42,390 nucleotides of DNA from a virus: IMG/VR virus record IMGVR_UViG_3300034683_000161, positions 1 to 42,390 of that record. The stretch is one strand, 5' to 3'. This document shows positions 25,235 through 33,326 of the stretch, in pieces; the first letter of the stretch is position 1, and each line of letters opens with the position of its first letter. The notes under the pieces were generated by a model. It was not told the origin of the DNA. It did no database searches and saw only the letters and a list, made by a program, of their open reading frames with translations. Both the position numbers and the translations under genes were made by a program.

Positions 25235-27253
25235 ATGGCCAACTTTTTCAAGCAGTTCACGTATCCTCACAGCACGACTCGCGTAAAGGACGAATCCATA
25301 CGCGAAGTCGCTCGTGAGATCGTGCTTCCTCTTCATCGCCCGATCTTTCCGATCCGTGCAGCGAAGGGGAAAGTCAATGAAATCGTGTGGGTGAACGGAG
25401 ACGAAGCGATCGATTACTTCGGCGACGCCACCTTCGACACGTACGGACCCTACTTCCGTCGGGAACAGGTGTTCCTGCAGGGTGCCGTGTTCCCCAACCA
25501 GGCATGCTTTTGCGTGCGTCTGGCCGATCCCGATGCAGAAGCTGCAACGTTCGTGCTGGAAGCACACGTCACCGAAGGTGTCGAGATTCAGCAGTACGAA
25601 CGTGATGCCAATGGCGGTTACGTGTACGACTCTCAGAGTCGTCCGATTCCCAAACTTGACGGCAGTAACAACCCCATCAAGGAACCAGGTGTGACCATCC
25701 GTCACGTGGTTCGTCCGATGGCCTCCACGGAAAAGCTGACCACCATTCAGCCGAAGACGGTTGAAGCTGGTGGTGTTACCACAGTCATCTATCCGCTGGC
25801 TGCTGGTATCTACACTTCCGTGGGTGATGCTGGTAACCGTGCTGGTTTCCGGTTCTACTACGATCTGCTTGCGCAGGACGAAGATGTACTCGAAGCCACC
25901 AAGTCGCTCATCTTCTCGTTCTCCGCATACGAGAAGCCGTACGATTCGGACATCGCCGCAGTGCTGCGCGACCGTTACCAGAACTCTGTCGTGAGCTTCG
26001 TGATGAAGCCTGACCAGGTCGACAAGAGATCTTCTCGTCGTATCTCTGCGAAGGACATTCTCAAGAACAACTACGTCACGACTGGTGTCGGCAACACGCA
26101 GGTATCCTCTCTGCCGTTCTCGATTCACTTCTACGCCGACAATTTCAAGATCATCGGCGAACTCGTGAAGACGTATGAAACCAATTCTGCCGACATCACT
26201 GATGGTTGGATGGCTGACATCCTGTCATGTGTCGACCAGAATGGTAATCCGTACCACCACACTGTGCTGGATATCTCTGGATCTGACTATGCCCTGATGT
26301 CGGAAATCTCCACGCACTACTTCTCTGGTGGCGACGATGGTGATCTGACTGACGAGAAGTTCGAAGAGCTGTATCGTCAGTTCCTGTCCATGGATCTCAT
26401 CCCGGAAGTTCAGGATTACGCACGCTATCCTATCACTCACCTCTACGACGTCGGATACTCCTTCGACACGAAGATGGCTGCAGCGAAGTGGATGGCGAAC
26501 CACGATCACTCGAAGTACGTGTGGGCGTGTCAGGATGATGGCGATCTGTTCACCATGGAACAAGCTGTCTCTGCTGGTCAGGCGATTCGCACTCGTGCGG
26601 CCATGACTCCTGAATCCGAATTCTGGGGTACTGGCGCCTGTCGTGGCGACATCTTTGCTCAGTCGGATTACCTGAACGACTCGACCGTGAACTTCCCGAT
26701 CCCTGCCACGTATTGGATCTGCATGAAGAGATCCATGTACCACAACACGACCTACATCAAGGGTGAACCCAAGGGTGAAGGTAACCACGAAGTTACCATC
26801 TTCCAGGGCAGTGGCTGGGTGCCGTACACTCCAGGACAGAAGCAGCTTCTGTGGGAGAACGGTCTCAACTACTACGAAGTCAAGAACATGGTAGAGTTCT
26901 TCTACGCGGATCTTCGTTCGATCTACAAGGAAGACTCTTCGCTTCTGTCGAACGTCATGTTCACTGACGTCGTGGTTTACTCGAAGTACATCACGGACAA
27001 GATCTGGGCAAAGTACGCTGGCGTGGAAAAGCCTCTGGAATCCCTGTACAGCTCCGTGAAGGATAGCATGGAAGCCGAACTCTACAAGACGTTCGGTCAG
27101 AAGTACAGGTTCGTCGTGACTGTCTACAAGGCTACGGACGAGCAGGAAGCGGTGACCACGTACCACATCCGTACGGAAATCTACGGTCCCGATCCGGCGC
27201 GTTGTGCCATCAACGATCTGATCGTGCGCCCTGAATCTGCGGCGAACAGCTAG
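25235..27253 (+). CDS. Contractile tail sheath protein, 672 aa
   Basis: Called from length, position and pairing: a 672-aa protein followed after 20 bases by a 283-aa protein is the sheath-tube order of phiKZ-type phages (gp29, gp30). The chain shows a mixed alpha/beta C-terminal domain ending in strand-rich sequence (TTYHIRTEIYGPDP), as sheath proteins do; no short diagnostic motif exists. A strong AAAGGAG site precedes the ATG. Codon choice is strikingly different from the neighbours: C-ending and other frequent codons dominate, as expected of an abundant protein. Confidence 0.75.
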   Translation: MANFFKQFTYPHSTTRVKDESIREVAREIVLPLHRPIFPIRAAKGKVNEIVWVNGDEAIDYFGDATFDTYGPYFRREQVFLQGAVFPNQACFCVRLADPDAEAATFVLEAHVTEGVEIQQYERDANGGYVYDSQSRPIPKLDGSNNPIKEPGVTIRHVVRPMASTEKLTTIQPKTVEAGGVTTVIYPLAAGIYTSVGDAGNRAGFRFYYDLLAQDEDVLEATKSLIFSFSAYEKPYDSDIAAVLRDRYQNSVVSFVMKPDQVDKRSSRRISAKDILKNNYVTTGVGNTQVSSLPFSIHFYADNFKIIGELVKTYETNSADITDGWMADILSCVDQNGNPYHHTVLDISGSDYALMSEISTHYFSGGDDGDLTDEKFEELYRQFLSMDLIPEVQDYARYPITHLYDVGYSFDTKMAAAKWMANHDHSKYVWACQDDGDLFTMEQAVSAGQAIRTRAAMTPESEFWGTGACRGDIFAQSDYLNDSTVNFPIPATYWICMKRSMYHNTTYIKGEPKGEGNHEVTIFQGSGWVPYTPGQKQLLWENGLNYYEVKNMVEFFYADLRSIYKEDSSLLSNVMFTDVVVYSKYITDKIWAKYAGVEKPLESLYSSVKDSMEAELYKTFGQKYRFVVTVYKATDEQEAVTTYHIRTEIYGPDPARCAINDLIVRPESAANS

Positions 27254-27273
27254 AAAGGTGAGAGGTAACTTCC

Positions 27274-28125
27274 ATGAATGATGCTCTCCTGTTCAATCAG
27301 GCCGCGACGATTGGCGGATCGACCTTCGGGGCTTACGCCAACATCGCTGAGGGTGCACAAAACGGTCTCGGTCCACACATCCTCAAAATGGATGCGGCAT
27401 CGCCGCTGATCTTCAACAACGCAATCATCGTGATGCTGTCTGGTCCCGGTATGTGGAACCAGTATCCTGAAGCCCTGCAGGCGCTGAAGGCCATCTGGGA
27501 ACGACACGCCAGAAGCTGGTCGGGTATCGACTTCGGATACACGCTCGACTTCCATGATCAGAACAACTCGAATGACGGTCAGCAGCTTTCCATGCCGACC
27601 AGCTCGAAGCGTACCCCTGTCAACCCGCAGATGACGAGCCCTGAGCTTGCCGGTAACCTGGTGTGGAACCTCCACTATAAGTGGATCTGCGACATCCAGA
27701 ATCCCGACACTCAGGCTTCTCAGCTGTCTTCGCAGTTCGGTGATGACGAAGTCCCGCAGTGGATTCTCTCCACCATCTCTGCGTCGATTCTGATCATTCA
27801 GCCTGACCCGACCATGATCCCTGATCGTATCATTGATGCTGCGGTCATCACGAACATGATGCCCACTGAAACGGGCAACATCGGGTGGAAGAAGGACATC
27901 GGTTCGAGTGGTGAATCTCCGGAACGTCAGATCACCTACAAGGGTCTGATTCAGCACAACCAGAATACTCGCGAACTTGGTCGTCTCGTCATGCGTGCGC
28001 AGCAGATGCACAAGCCTGACTGGACTCGTGCGACCACTTTCGCTGGCGTCGACTCTTCGCTTTCTCAGCTCGGTCTTGAGAAGGAAGTTCAGGATGCTCT
28101 CCGTGACTTCCAGATCATGACGTAG
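27274..28125 (+). CDS. Tail tube protein, 283 aa
   Basis: Second gene of the sheath operon, 20 bases downstream, with an AGAGG site. Size and position match the tube protein (phiKZ gp30), which builds the inner channel wrapped by the sheath. It shares the special codon choice of the sheath gene, which fits a second highly abundant product. The sequence has a compact alpha/beta look with a Gln/Asn/Ser-rich middle. The call rests on context; no unique motif is visible. Confidence 0.7.
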   Translation: MNDALLFNQAATIGGSTFGAYANIAEGAQNGLGPHILKMDAASPLIFNNAIIVMLSGPGMWNQYPEALQALKAIWERHARSWSGIDFGYTLDFHDQNNSNDGQQLSMPTSSKRTPVNPQMTSPELAGNLVWNLHYKWICDIQNPDTQASQLSSQFGDDEVPQWILSTISASILIIQPDPTMIPDRIIDAAVITNMMPTETGNIGWKKDIGSSGESPERQITYKGLIQHNQNTRELGRLVMRAQQMHKPDWTRATTFAGVDSSLSQLGLEKEVQDALRDFQIMT

Positions 28126-28154
28126 AAAAAAGAAAGCCTTCAGGACTACGGTTA

Positions 28155-28188
28155 AGAGGACAGGGACCCACGTGGGTCCCTGTCCTCT
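28155..28188. terminator. Hairpin between tube gene and opposing operon
   Basis: Perfect 16-bp inverted repeat (AGAGGACAGGGACCCA) with only CG between the arms, so effectively a 14-bp stem. It lies 29 bases after the tube stop and 17 from the opposing stop at 28206. Serves both strands; no U-tract. Confidence 0.8.
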
Positions 28189-28205
28189 GTACCTACATCG
28201 ATTTC

Positions 28206-28634
28206 TTATTCTTTATACTGACTGAGTTCGTTTGGGTACATGAATAAGATATCGAGAGACTGTGCGTATTTTGCTGATAGCCCTAATGGACCTAATTCAG
28301 GATATCCTTGATCTTTGCGATGGAATTCGATTCTTTTCCATTCACTACCAGCCCACTGATGTACTACACCCACGGGGTCACCGTAAGTACCGTTTTCGTC
28401 AGTTATGCATACGAGTATATTCTGTCGATTTTCTTCAGGAATCGCGTCACGTGCGGCGATATCTGCGACGTAGCGAATGAAATGCGTGTGTAGTAATTTG
28501 GTGTCAGTGGACATCTCATTTACGCCTGCGTAATGATTCTTGAACCACTCGTACGATAATGGTTCTGGTTCTTTCCGAATATTTTCCTGGGACTTCGTAT
28601 CGCCGTGATCATTGGGAAGTTCGAAAGGATGCAT
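28206..28634 (-). CDS. Hypothetical protein, 142 aa
   Basis: Not recognised. The ATG at 28634 follows AGAAAGGG; a longer frame to 28745 overlaps the upstream gene and has no ribosome site. The protein is soluble, with a Pro/Glu/His-rich first third and a compact rest with Trp-containing strands. It lies 17 bases after the 237-aa gene and is co-transcribed with it. Confidence 0.75.
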   Translation of the reverse strand: MHPFELPNDHGDTKSQENIRKEPEPLSYEWFKNHYAGVNEMSTDTKLLHTHFIRYVADIAARDAIPEENRQNILVCITDENGTYGDPVGVVHQWAGSEWKRIEFHRKDQGYPELGPLGLSAKYAQSLDILFMYPNELSQYKE

Positions 28635-28651
28635 ATATTTCCCTTTCTGGA

Positions 28652-29365
28652 TTACAGAGTGATTATATCCATTTTCTGAGGATATGGGGTATCCGAAGTA
28701 AACACGTGATGGCGATGGTGAGGGATAAGATCCACTACGAACCACATCACATCGTCGTCATTGTGCACAGGAAGCATATCAAATTGTTTTGTACGAGAGT
28801 CTTCAAAAGTGAGTCGTGCTACAAATTTTGGATCAATCAGTCGTGAGTAATTTGACGATCTTTTGGATATGCGCAGGAACAATACGTCGTTTATGACTTC
28901 TACATCCGCGACATCGTCCCAGTCTCCGACAATCTGAATATTCTTTTGTTTGTTACGACAAGATCTATCTTTAGTGTACACGATACTTTCAGAATGAAAT
29001 GCATCTTCTGCACACATGCTGAAAGTTAAAAATGGGTCAAGTATTTTTCCTCGAAAAGGAGATTTTACTCTCAATGATTCGATATAGTTGAGTATGATTT
29101 CCTGTGCAGACATGAGTGCATACACATCGCTGATTTTTGCGATGGAAAGTACATTTGTCGTACTTGACAGACCACCAAAGAATGCGGTTGTCATTTTGAT
29201 GGTTTCATCAAGAAAGTCGATCTGAAGTACGGCATGTACATCATTTTTGATCGTCAGGGAATTTGGATTAGAATAGTTCCACGAAGTATTCATGAACCAC
29301 TGGTTCTGATATTTCCTAGGAAAATAACACGCAATGATATCGCGCAAAGCTTTAGAAAAAATCAT
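28652..29365 (-). CDS. Hypothetical protein, 237 aa
   Basis: Not recognised. The ATG follows AAGGAG. Soluble, beta-rich, with a cluster of His near the C-terminus (HHRHH) that could be a metal site or only charge. First of two co-transcribed genes. Its upstream spacer (29366-29419) is filled by the terminator of the MYG1-like gene, so no separate promoter can be seen. Confidence 0.75.
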   Translation of the reverse strand: MIFSKALRDIIACYFPRKYQNQWFMNTSWNYSNPNSLTIKNDVHAVLQIDFLDETIKMTTAFFGGLSSTTNVLSIAKISDVYALMSAQEIILNYIESLRVKSPFRGKILDPFLTFSMCAEDAFHSESIVYTKDRSCRNKQKNIQIVGDWDDVADVEVINDVLFLRISKRSSNYSRLIDPKFVARLTFEDSRTKQFDMLPVHNDDDVMWFVVDLIPHHRHHVFTSDTPYPQKMDIITL

Positions 29366-29384
29366 AACTACTCTCCTTTATTTG

Positions 29385-29412
29385 TGGGGAGCATCCGTTA
29401 AGATGCTCCCCA
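29385..29412 (-). terminator. Hairpin after the MYG1-like gene
   Basis: 11-bp perfect stem (TGGGGAGCATC) with a 6-base loop, 7 bases past the stop at 29420. No U-tract. Confidence 0.7.
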
Positions 29413-29419
29413 TTGTTGT

Positions 29420-30469
29420 CTATTGATCCTGATGATTGATGATGTACTTCGCGATAGCGATAGCACCTTCCTTGGATTTTGCGGCTCCAAGGAAACCGTT
29501 GCCGTGAACAAACACGGCATCGTTGACATTCGTGAGTTCTTGAAGATCGATCCCAGTCTTCCCGTAAAGATGCTCGGGAATGGGATATCTGTGCCGACGA
29601 CGAGTGCCGTCTTTCATTGTCGGGGAGAATCTGTCAGAGTCCGCTATTTTGTTGAAATAGGGACTCTGAAACATCCAGGATTCATCAGCTGATGATGGGA
29701 ATACCACCATCTTAACTGCTTTGGTTTCCTGAGGATGTTTGGTGAAAATAGGGCTCCATGGAAGGTACATGTCAAGTACCAGGATCCCATCACTCGGAAG
29801 ATTCTTCACTTTGTCGAGAATGTCGAATTTTGCGAGATGTACCGAATACCCACGAAGGATCTCCCGATAGAGATACTTTTTCGCATAAGTCAGAGCATCT
29901 TCAAATGCATTGACTTGAAGCCCGAGTGCTTCTTCTGCGGAAGTAGGATTCAGTGCTTGTATGTACGACGATGCAGATGGAACACGGTATGCCCCAGTAT
30001 CAAGATAGTACAAACGATTTTCGCCATTGTCGTGCGCATCGATAGGTGCAACGAGTGTACGAGTAATCGTTTCGTGAATCATATCGACACCGTCAGCATC
30101 GATCGGATCATGTCCGAGGGGACTGAATGCAGTATCGACTACTTTCTTGATGGCGGACTTTCCGTAATGTTCCCAGACGAGACCGAACCCAGATTTCTTA
30201 GGGCCCCGTTCATACCTGGCAGAATTCGGTGAGGTATGACGCACGTCGAAGTCATTTTGATGGTGGTCGAAGTCCCCGGTATCCGGATCGTATTTCCCAC
30301 CGACATCAATCCGAAAATCCAGCTCTTTGAGAAGATCCGGATCTCTGGTTCGCACGATTCGGATATTCGGATTCAGGAAAAGCAGAGTAGCGATGCTGAA
30401 GACCTCGTCTGCATGCATCACTCCATTGTGGGTTCCGACTGATATGTCGTCACCAAGAATCGATTTCAT
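29420..30469 (-). CDS. MYG1-family (UPF0160) metal-dependent hydrolase-like protein, 349 aa
   Basis: Residues 10-75 carry the family signature: VGTHNGVMHADEVFSIA near the start, then RTRDPDLL and FDHHQNDF, which place His and Asp residues like the DHH phosphoesterases. The eukaryotic MYG1 protein acts as a 3'-5' RNA exonuclease; bacterial members are little known. Length (349 aa) matches full-length family members. I choose the ATG at 30469 behind GAGGGG rather than the one at 30499, which has no ribosome site. A single-gene unit with an exact ATATATTAC element 58 bases upstream, so probably early. RNA processing or nucleotide salvage are the likely roles. Confidence 0.82.
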   Translation of the reverse strand: MKSILGDDISVGTHNGVMHADEVFSIATLLFLNPNIRIVRTRDPDLLKELDFRIDVGGKYDPDTGDFDHHQNDFDVRHTSPNSARYERGPKKSGFGLVWEHYGKSAIKKVVDTAFSPLGHDPIDADGVDMIHETITRTLVAPIDAHDNGENRLYYLDTGAYRVPSASSYIQALNPTSAEEALGLQVNAFEDALTYAKKYLYREILRGYSVHLAKFDILDKVKNLPSDGILVLDMYLPWSPIFTKHPQETKAVKMVVFPSSADESWMFQSPYFNKIADSDRFSPTMKDGTRRRHRYPIPEHLYGKTGIDLQELTNVNDAVFVHGNGFLGAAKSKEGAIAIAKYIINHQDQ

Positions 30470-30527
30470 GATTCTACCCCTCAGTTGGAGTTCTTCCATT
30501 TTGATTTAAATATAGTCGTTCTGTGTA

Positions 30528-30536
30528 GTAATATAT
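30528..30536 (-). promoter_or_regulatory. ATATATTAC promoter-like element (MYG1 gene)
   Basis: Exact 9-mer on the minus strand, 58 bases before the ATG at 30469, between the portal gene's hairpin and this gene. Confidence 0.55.
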
Positions 30537-30560
30537 ACTTTCAAAATACATCAATACATG

Positions 30561-30600
30561 TACCTAGATGAGGAGCCCACGAGGGGCTCCTCATCAGGTA
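30561..30600 (-). terminator. Hairpin after the portal gene
   Basis: 12-bp perfect stem (GATGAGGAGCCC), extended by 5 more pairs beyond a single bulged base (TACCT/AGGTA). It ends 10 bases past the portal stop at 30611. No U-tract. Confidence 0.8.
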
Positions 30601-30610
30601 TTTCATTCGT

Positions 30611-33298
30611 CTACCAGGTATAGTCAGAACTCGAAGACGAATCATCAGTGGATACCGATGTATCTGTACCGTCTCCACCAGTTTCATCTCCTTCAGTTTC
30701 GGTAGCGGTAGTTGTTGCCACCTTATCTTTGAGGAGATGTTGCTTAAGGTTACGAAGACTCTGGTACATCTTCGAAATCTTGAGCTTATTGGAGACCATG
30801 TATTCTTCCCATGAAGGAGCATCGAACACGCTGTTGAGACCGAGAGAGGTCGCAAGCTCTTTGGTCATCTCTGCAGTCACAGCGGACTTGAATACTGTGA
30901 GAGTCTCAGTGAGATCAGAATCTCCTGCGACGATTTCGTTCGGGAGGATCGCATTCACGTAATCTCCGATGACGCGAATGTAATCACCGAATATTTCAGA
31001 TTGTGCCTTATCTGGAGCAATGTTCGGTGCAGGGAGTTCGACAGTGAGATGCTTGATGATCTCCTGTACCTTCGCCACGATCTGATCTTGATTGAGTTCC
31101 GATCGACCACCATCTGCAGAAGTATTCGGAACAGTTTCCAGATCTGGATTGTCAGGATCAGGAGAGTTCTGAATATTGTCGGCAGTTTTCTTGGTTGCAC
31201 CCTTCACGATTTCGTAGAGTTTTTTCCGAAGTACTGGAGAGAATCTGACTACTGTACGGCAGTACTTTGCTGTGTGCTCGCACAGTGTACCAGCAAGAGT
31301 TCGGCAGTCATTCGCGAAGAAGAGGTTGGTAGTAGCGACCGACTTCGCGTATTCTGCTTGACTCGTTTCGTTCATTACGGAATACGGAGGACCAAGATGC
31401 GTCACGATTCCGTTGGTGATCTGTTCCAGAAGATCAGTGTCGGCCTTTGGAACTTGTGATTGAGTATCCTGAGCTTCAATCTCAAATCCAGGAGCATTTG
31501 TACCCTTCAACTTGATAGTCATGCTCTGGTTATTGATACTTGATGCGATTCTCGACGGATCGTTGGTGAGATCAAGACCGTACTTTTCAACAACACCCTG
31601 CCGAATTTCATCAAGAATTCCTTCGGGGTTTGTTTCTTCTTCGTCCACTGTGACCGTGATGTCTTTGCGCGCAACTGAGTTACGCATTGCTGCCATCATG
31701 TTCGCAATGACGATAGTAGTCTTCACAGAAAGAAGATACATGATGTCTTCGAGACGAGACTTTCCTGTACCATCTTTCCGGTAATCGAATGCAACGTATG
31801 TGATCAATTCCTCGGGAACGAATACGAGAGACGTTCTTTTCTTTTCGAGGAGTCTGTAAAACATACACGCTGCAATGTTGTTGTATGCACCGAGGTCAAC
31901 TTCAGTAAGACCAAGTCCATTGAGTCGCTTTTTCAAGGATACATCAAGGATATAGTCAAATACACGAGAGATCGCGTTTTGCTGAAGATCCCAAGGAGAT
32001 CCGAATTGACGGAAAGAATTGATGAAGTCCGATTTGACCCCACTGGCAGTAGGACGAGACCCATACATAGCAGCATAGTTAGCAGCCACCTGAGAACTCG
32101 TCGCATTGCCCATGTACGTCATCAGATACTTCGACGCTTCGACCGGATGACCGAAGGCATCGATAAGGACGAAGTAACCGAGCTTTTCCGTCGTAGATCC
32201 TGGGATGCAAATCGGGATAACAGATTCAGAAGGAAGCTCCAGACAGTACGCATGAGATTTGTTCTCTATGCCTTCGTCGATGTAAGGCGAAAGGTCTATG
32301 ATCGGAGATTCGTTGGATTGAGATAGTGCTCTCTGATCTTGTTTGGTGTTTTGTTCATAGAGCTTGATAAGATCCTTACCAAGCTTATTCTTTCCGTAGT
32401 TTCGAATCATCTTTCCGAAACGAAGAACTTCAGGGTTCTCACTGAGATGAAGCGTATCACCTTCTTCGAGTTCGGTGATAATGCGTGCAGTTATTGCTTC
32501 GAGTCCCGCACTATCTTCAAGTCTAGCTTCGAGCCCTTCCGCTTTGACGAATTGTTCTACTCCAAAAAGCAGATCTTTATCTACTTTTCGAGATTCTTCT
32601 GGTTTCGATTTGTCGAGTACCTTCAAGAAAGATTCTTGACCTGGACGGGTATTTCTACCATAAATGTCTTTCTTGAGAAGTTCTGCGTACTTATCGGGAT
32701 TGATGTATTGATGAAGATTTTCTTTTCCTGGCTGTGCTTCAGCATTCCCCACGATAGTTGCGAGGGTTCCTTCAGGAAGAGTGAAAACGACTGCAGCACC
32801 TGAACGGAATAGCGCTTCTGCAGCCCATTTTTCCATCTTCTTACCAAGATGGTATTCTTTGGCAAAAAATTCAGAAAGAAGTTTGGTTACTTCATCATAC
32901 GTCGACTCGTCGAGTCCATCGTAGTCTCCAAGATTGATCGTAGGGTCAATTGACTGGAGATCGTTCGGAGACATGATCGATGATACGAGAATACTTTCAG
33001 CTTTTCTGATTTCAGGGCAGAGTGCACGAATGCGTTCAATGTCCTGCACCTGCGAAACCATGTATTCGTGGGATGGTCTCAGGTATGATATGAGTTGGGC
33101 TGGATCGATGCCTCGGGATATTCTGTTCGGAGGAGGAACATGAGCACGGCTGGCGAGAATCTGAAATTCTGTCGGACTGTGCTTTTTTCTCACATCTGAA
33201 CTTTTGGGTACTGTGGAAACCACGGGACTTGTTGTTTTGCTCTTACCGAGGCCAAGTCCACGCAAAAATTTCGTGATGGAACTGTTTGTTCCGTCCAT
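30611..33298 (-). CDS. Portal protein, 895 aa
   Basis: The portal is the dodecameric ring through which DNA enters the head. The call rests on length typical of giant-phage portals (phiKZ gp129 is about 880 aa), the early segment EIRKAESILVSSIMSPND (residues 96-113), which is characteristic of such portals, a helical middle of the stem/wing type, and an acidic, low-complexity tail (Thr/Glu/Asp/Ser-rich, last 45 residues). Ribosome site GGAGG. Transcribed divergently from the next gene with only 28 bases between the two start codons. No promoter motif of either class is visible within 60 bases upstream. Confidence 0.75.
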   Translation of the reverse strand: MDGTNSSITKFLRGLGLGKSKTTSPVVSTVPKSSDVRKKHSPTEFQILASRAHVPPPNRISRGIDPAQLISYLRPSHEYMVSQVQDIERIRALCPEIRKAESILVSSIMSPNDLQSIDPTINLGDYDGLDESTYDEVTKLLSEFFAKEYHLGKKMEKWAAEALFRSGAAVVFTLPEGTLATIVGNAEAQPGKENLHQYINPDKYAELLKKDIYGRNTRPGQESFLKVLDKSKPEESRKVDKDLLFGVEQFVKAEGLEARLEDSAGLEAITARIITELEEGDTLHLSENPEVLRFGKMIRNYGKNKLGKDLIKLYEQNTKQDQRALSQSNESPIIDLSPYIDEGIENKSHAYCLELPSESVIPICIPGSTTEKLGYFVLIDAFGHPVEASKYLMTYMGNATSSQVAANYAAMYGSRPTASGVKSDFINSFRQFGSPWDLQQNAISRVFDYILDVSLKKRLNGLGLTEVDLGAYNNIAACMFYRLLEKKRTSLVFVPEELITYVAFDYRKDGTGKSRLEDIMYLLSVKTTIVIANMMAAMRNSVARKDITVTVDEEETNPEGILDEIRQGVVEKYGLDLTNDPSRIASSINNQSMTIKLKGTNAPGFEIEAQDTQSQVPKADTDLLEQITNGIVTHLGPPYSVMNETSQAEYAKSVATTNLFFANDCRTLAGTLCEHTAKYCRTVVRFSPVLRKKLYEIVKGATKKTADNIQNSPDPDNPDLETVPNTSADGGRSELNQDQIVAKVQEIIKHLTVELPAPNIAPDKAQSEIFGDYIRVIGDYVNAILPNEIVAGDSDLTETLTVFKSAVTAEMTKELATSLGLNSVFDAPSWEEYMVSNKLKISKMYQSLRNLKQHLLKDKVATTTATETEGDETGGDGTDTSVSTDDSSSSSDYTW

Positions 33299-33326
33299 CA
33301 GTTCTATCCTCCGTGAGGTTATTCGT

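Noticed and set aside
25178-28011. Long minus-strand frames (over 250 codons each) opposite the sheath and tube genes.
   Set aside because: Shadow frames caused by the strong codon bias of the real genes; composition is Arg/Val/His-rich and no plausible start is present.
33204-33326. Upstream extension of the 739-aa gene by 41 codons.
   Set aside because: It would overlap the portal gene on the other strand, and the ribosome site fits the ATG at 33327.
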